The translations under genes and the position numbers were made by a program. DNA of 62,359 nucleotides, taken from contig PMFA01000014.1 of assembly GCA_003155915.1 (NCBI GenBank), forward strand, positions 12,061 to 74,419. The letters are read 5' to 3'. The notes below the pieces were generated by a model. It saw only the letters and a program-made list of their open reading frames with translations. It had not been told where the DNA came from and did not search any database. Below, in pieces: positions 59,684 through 62,359 of the stretch. Numbering within the stretch: position 1 is the stretch's first letter; the number at the start of each line of letters is the position of its first letter. The DNA is from Acidimicrobiaceae bacterium. Its GTDB lineage: Bacteria > Actinomycetota > Acidimicrobiia > Acidimicrobiales > RAAP-2.

Positions 59684-60927
59684 GACGCGGCCACCAGTTG
59701 GTGAAAGCGCAGCGCCTCTTCGGCCGCCTCGAGCGACGGGGTGATCGTTGAGCTCACGGTCGCGGTATCGACGATGGCGTCGAGCGTCTTGAGACCGTGA
59801 CCCGAGATGATCGCGACAATCGATTTGTCACGGTCGATCGTGCCTCGGTTGATCATCTGGCGCAACGAGGCAATCGTGACCCCGCCGGCCGTTTCGGCGA
59901 AGATCCCTTCAGTCTCGGCGAGCAGACCGATGCATTCGAGAATCTCGGAATCGGGCACTGAGCCACAGTCGCCCCCGTAGGCGCGCAACTCGTCAAGCAC
60001 GTACGGGCCGTCGGCCGGGTTGCCGATCGCGAGTGAGCGCGCAATCGTGTTGGGGCGCTGGGGCGTCACGACTTCGGCACCCGAGGCGAACGCGCTCGCG
60101 ATCGGCGAACATCCGCTCGCCTGAGCGCCGAAGAGTACCGGCGCTGGCCCGTCGACGATCCCGAGTTCGATGAACTGCTTGAATCCCTTGGCAACCTTCG
60201 TGAACTGACTGCCCGACGCGAGGGGCACCACGACTTGATCGGGCGTGCGCCAGCCGAGTTGTTCGCAGATCTCGAAGGACAACGTCTTGGAACCTTCGGC
60301 GTAATACGGGCGAAGGTTCACGTTGACGAAGGCCCAGTCGGCGTGCTCGGCGACCAATTCGACGCACAGTCGGTTGACGTCGTCGTAATTGCCCTCGACC
60401 CCAAGTACGGTGCCTCCGAATATCGCCGCCATCGCGATCTTGGATTTCTCGAGGTCGGCCGGGATGATGGTCACGCTCGGCCAGCCGATGGACGCCGCGT
60501 GAGCCGCGACCGACGTGGCGAGGTTGCCCGTTGACGCACAGGCCGCCGTCGTGAAACCGAGGCGTCGCGCGCTCGAGAGCGCCACCGACACCACGCGGTC
60601 CTTGAACGAGCCGGTGGGGTTGCGGGTGTCGTCCTTCAGCCACAAATCGCGAACACCGAGTACGTCGGCGAGGCGTGTGGAGCGACGCAGCGGCGTCCAG
60701 CCGGCCCCGAGGTCGACGGGCTCGACGCCGGGATCGGGTAACAGTGCGCCGTAGCGCCAAATGGAATTCGGACCACTCGCGATGGACTCGCGCGTGAGGA
60801 CACCGCGGGCCGCGTCGAGGTCGTAGTCGACCTCAAGTGGACCGAAGCAGAAATCGCACGAGTACCGCGCCTCACTGGAATAGGTGGCACCGCACTCTCG
60901 ACATAGAAGACCTGTAGCGAAACTCAT
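59680..60927 (-). CDS. Threonine-synthase-family PLP enzyme under SAM riboswitch control
   Basis: 415 residues from ATG 60927, preceded by AAGGGAG. N-terminal zinc ribbon Cys9/Cys12/Cys24/Cys27 (CRECG...CDFC), PLP Lys109 in NPTGSFKDR, then ACASTGNLATSVAAHAASIGWPSVTIIPADLEKSKIAMAAIFGG. It belongs to the long ThrC branch (O-phosphohomoserine to threonine). The SAM-I riboswitch ahead and the coupled GG-type sulfur carrier behind point to sulfur metabolism: it may replace phosphate of O-phosphohomoserine by a protein-borne sulfur to make homocysteine (inference). Plain threonine synthase remains the alternative. Confidence 0.88.
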   Translation of the reverse strand: MSFATGLLCRECGATYSSEARYSCDFCFGPLEVDYDLDAARGVLTRESIASGPNSIWRYGALLPDPGVEPVDLGAGWTPLRRSTRLADVLGVRDLWLKDDTRNPTGSFKDRVVSVALSSARRLGFTTAACASTGNLATSVAAHAASIGWPSVTIIPADLEKSKIAMAAIFGGTVLGVEGNYDDVNRLCVELVAEHADWAFVNVNLRPYYAEGSKTLSFEICEQLGWRTPDQVVVPLASGSQFTKVAKGFKQFIELGIVDGPAPVLFGAQASGCSPIASAFASGAEVVTPQRPNTIARSLAIGNPADGPYVLDELRAYGGDCGSVPDSEILECIGLLAETEGIFAETAGGVTIASLRQMINRGTIDRDKSIVAIISGHGLKTLDAIVDTATVSSTITPSLEAAEEALRFHQLVAAS

Positions 60928-60937
60928 AACTCCCTTT

Positions 60938-61039
60938 TCATCGTTCGGCCTTTGGCACCTGGTGTGATGAGCGGGTTGCTCAGGTATCACACTGGTTGTC
61001 GCGACTTCAACGGGGCCGTCCCTCAGTCGCTCTGGATGA
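60938..61039 (-). promoter_or_regulatory. SAM-I (S-box) riboswitch
   Basis: On the minus strand: P1 TCATC (61035-61039) pairs with GATGA (60938-60942). Between them lie AGAGCGACTGAGGGAC, GGCCC, TTGAAGTCGC and ACAACC (P2 pairing GCGAC/GTCGC), P3 GTGTGAT/ATCACAC with inner GAGC/GCTC, and GGTGCCAA. All match the S-box consensus. A promoter TTGACA (61069-61074), 17 bp, GAGAAT starts transcription at its 5' edge. Only ~10 bp, including the GGGAG ribosome site, separate P1 from the ATG, so control is probably translational (SAM off). Confidence 0.92.
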
Positions 61040-61111
61040 CCCCTCAATTCTCCCCGACGGCACAGTCCGTGTCAAGTTCGAACTCGCGGTTCGTCCCGTA
61101 ACCTCTTACGA

Positions 61112-61888
61112 ATGAGCAGCCCCGACGTCCCGTGGACGCTTAGCCGCGAAGAGTTCAACCTCGAACGCGTCATCAGCCTGAAATCCCAGACCACCGTCGC
61201 GGTCGTCGTCCCGGCCCGCAACGAGTCGGCCACGGTCGGTGCGGTCCTCGACGCCGTGCTCGCCCACCGCGAGTTGGTCGACGAACTGGTGGTGGTGAAC
61301 GACAACTCGGTCGACGACACGTCCACGGTCGCGGACCACCACGGAGCACGCGTGGTTCGCCTCGATGGTCCCAGTGGCAAGGGCGAAGCGATGCGAGCCG
61401 GGCTCGCCGAGACGACCTCGGAGTTGGTCGTATTCCTCGACGCCGACGTCGTCAATACCACCTCGGAATTCGTGGCCCGTCTCATCCAGCCCCTCCTCGA
61501 GCGCCCGGAAACCCAGTTGGTGAAGGGTTATTACGAGCGACCGCTGCACAACATGCCGACCGGCGGCGGACGAGTGAACGAACTCGCCGCTCGCCCAATC
61601 CTGTCGCTGCTCTACCCCGGACTCGGCGAGATCCGTCAGCCCCTCGCCGGTGAGACCGCCGGGCGCCGCAGCGCCTTCGACGTCATCACGCTCGAGAAGG
61701 CCTACGGCGTCGAGATCGCTCTCCTGATCGACATCGCCCGGCAGTTCGGTGTGAGAAGTTTGGCGCAGGTTGACCTTGGTGTGCGTCGCCATCGCAATCG
61801 ACCGCTCGAAGAGTTACGGCCGATGTCAATGGACGTGTTGCGAGCGGCACTGAAGCGTTATTCCGTGCACCTGCCGCCGCAGGCGTGA
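61112..61888 (+). CDS. gpgS: Glucosyl-3-phosphoglycerate synthase
   Basis: 258 residues, GT-A fold (GT81 family). VAVVVPARNESATVGAVLDAVL, ELVVVNDNSVDDTSTVADHHGARVV, VVFLDADVV (DxD metal site), YYERPLHNMPTGGGRVNELAARPILSLLYPGLGEIRQPLAGETAGRRSAF and YGVEIALLIDIARQFG are GpgS hallmarks. It makes glucosyl-3-phosphoglycerate, precursor of glucosylglycerate and of the methylglucose lipopolysaccharides. Somewhat shorter than mycobacterial GpgS. Confidence 0.93.
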   Translation: MSSPDVPWTLSREEFNLERVISLKSQTTVAVVVPARNESATVGAVLDAVLAHRELVDELVVVNDNSVDDTSTVADHHGARVVRLDGPSGKGEAMRAGLAETTSELVVFLDADVVNTTSEFVARLIQPLLERPETQLVKGYYERPLHNMPTGGGRVNELAARPILSLLYPGLGEIRQPLAGETAGRRSAFDVITLEKAYGVEIALLIDIARQFGVRSLAQVDLGVRRHRNRPLEELRPMSMDVLRAALKRYSVHLPPQA

Positions 61889-62359
61889 CTAACCCCTATT
61901 GGCCGAGTTGTGTCCGAGAATCACAATGACGTCGTCGCTCGACGCGCCGGGCACGGGACGTTGACCGTTGAGCGCTTGAATCGAGTGAACGCTCACGTGA
62001 ATTTTGTTCGCGATCTGAATCGCGGCCCACTTGAATCCCGGATTGAAGTACACGATGGTCTTCTTCTCGGTAACGGGTGAGTTGACACCAGGAAGCGTGT
62101 TCCAACCCTGAGTCAATAACTCCTGTGAGTACCCACGAGCCAAGTTCGGAACGTTGGTGCCGTTGGCCACCTGCACGCGAACCGTTGACTTGGCAACGGT
62201 GTGGTGATGAAGTGTCGTCGTAGTTTCAGATGGAGACAGTGTCGTGGTCGAACTCGAGCTCGGAGCAGGGCTCACGTATCGAAGCATGAGGAACGCCGCC
62301 GCAACGAAGAGAACGACAATGATCAACACCACACTCAGAGCGGGCTGGTAGTGAGAGCC
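61889..62359 (-). CDS. LytR C-terminal-domain protein (5' end outside window)
   Basis: At least 156 residues; the frame is open to the right edge (SHYQPALS precedes the membrane helix), so the start lies beyond 62359, although a GTG at 62332 exists. Membrane helix VVLIIVVLFVAAAFLMLRY, Ser/Thr linker with STTTLSPSETTTTL, then LytR_C: VRVQVANGTNVPNLARGYSQELLTQGWNTLPGVNSP, KKTIVYFNPGFKWAAIQIANKI and DDVIVILG. It lacks the LytR-CpsA-Psr catalytic part, as do many actinobacterial stand-alone versions. Stop-to-stop contact (1 bp) with gpgS. Confidence 0.85.
   Translation of the reverse strand, partial: GSHYQPALSVVLIIVVLFVAAAFLMLRYVSPAPSSSSTTTLSPSETTTTLHHHTVAKSTVRVQVANGTNVPNLARGYSQELLTQGWNTLPGVNSPVTEKKTIVYFNPGFKWAAIQIANKIHVSVHSIQALNGQRPVPGASSDDVIVILGHNSANRG

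Overview
The window is 62 kb of GC-rich actinobacterial chromosome, most likely from the class Acidimicrobiia or a close relative. Supporting signs are two mycothiol-type maleylpyruvate isomerase family proteins, a glucosyl-3-phosphoglycerate synthase, an actinobacterial-type coproheme decarboxylase (HemQ/ChdC), a DipZ protein, a solitary groEL behind a CIRCE element, Thr-rich linkers in surface proteins, and frequent GTG starts. Species cannot be named from sequence reading alone.

Layout. 0-9.8 kb: end of a secreted protein, small unknown genes, typA, a tRNA-Ser(UGA), an ECF sigma / zinc-finger anti-sigma pair joined to a glutaredoxin-thioredoxin reductase fusion, and a hybrid PAS histidine kinase. 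9.8-20.3 kb: metabolism and transport (pheA, a PLP decarboxylase, an agmatinase-family enzyme, an alpha/beta hydrolase, a DUF3048 lipoprotein-like protein, two GNATs with a PaiB-like protein, a CLC channel, a pirin). 20.3-25 kb: an NfeD-like gene and an SPFH/band-7 gene pointing at each other, with a decayed IS5-family/TnpB chimera between them, then dipZ. 25-39.6 kb: single-gene enzymes typical of an accessory region, including a TetR-controlled divergent pair with two visible operators. 39.6-41.7 kb: a broken tnpB and an intact-looking IS5-family transposase. 41.7-50.3 kb: VOC proteins, a lipoprotein, a large secreted phosphoesterase with a PGRS-like glycine-rich tail, a questin-oxidase-like protein, GNATs and an O-methyltransferase.

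50.3-56.2 kb is the most unusual part. It is an array of toxin-antitoxin cassettes (three hicAB, one fossil hicAB, one mazEF) with passenger genes (HAD, DUF5519, HTH plus Clp-N domain protein, VOC, a broken GNAT). The units are punctuated by five degenerate copies of the 3' end of a GNAT acetyltransferase gene; the full GNAT with the same 3' end stands at the head of the array (55772-56224, minus strand). This pattern suggests repeated insertion at, and regeneration of, the GNAT 3' end.

56.2-62.4 kb returns to core functions: a Nudix hydrolase, hemQ, groEL with CIRCE and a UUCG-loop terminator, and an operon of a threonine-synthase-family enzyme plus a Gly-Gly-ending ThiS/MoaD-like sulfur carrier. 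That operon lies behind a clear SAM-I (S-box) riboswitch, so the pair may make homocysteine/methionine precursors rather than threonine. gpgS and a LytR-C-terminal-domain protein that runs off the right edge close the window.
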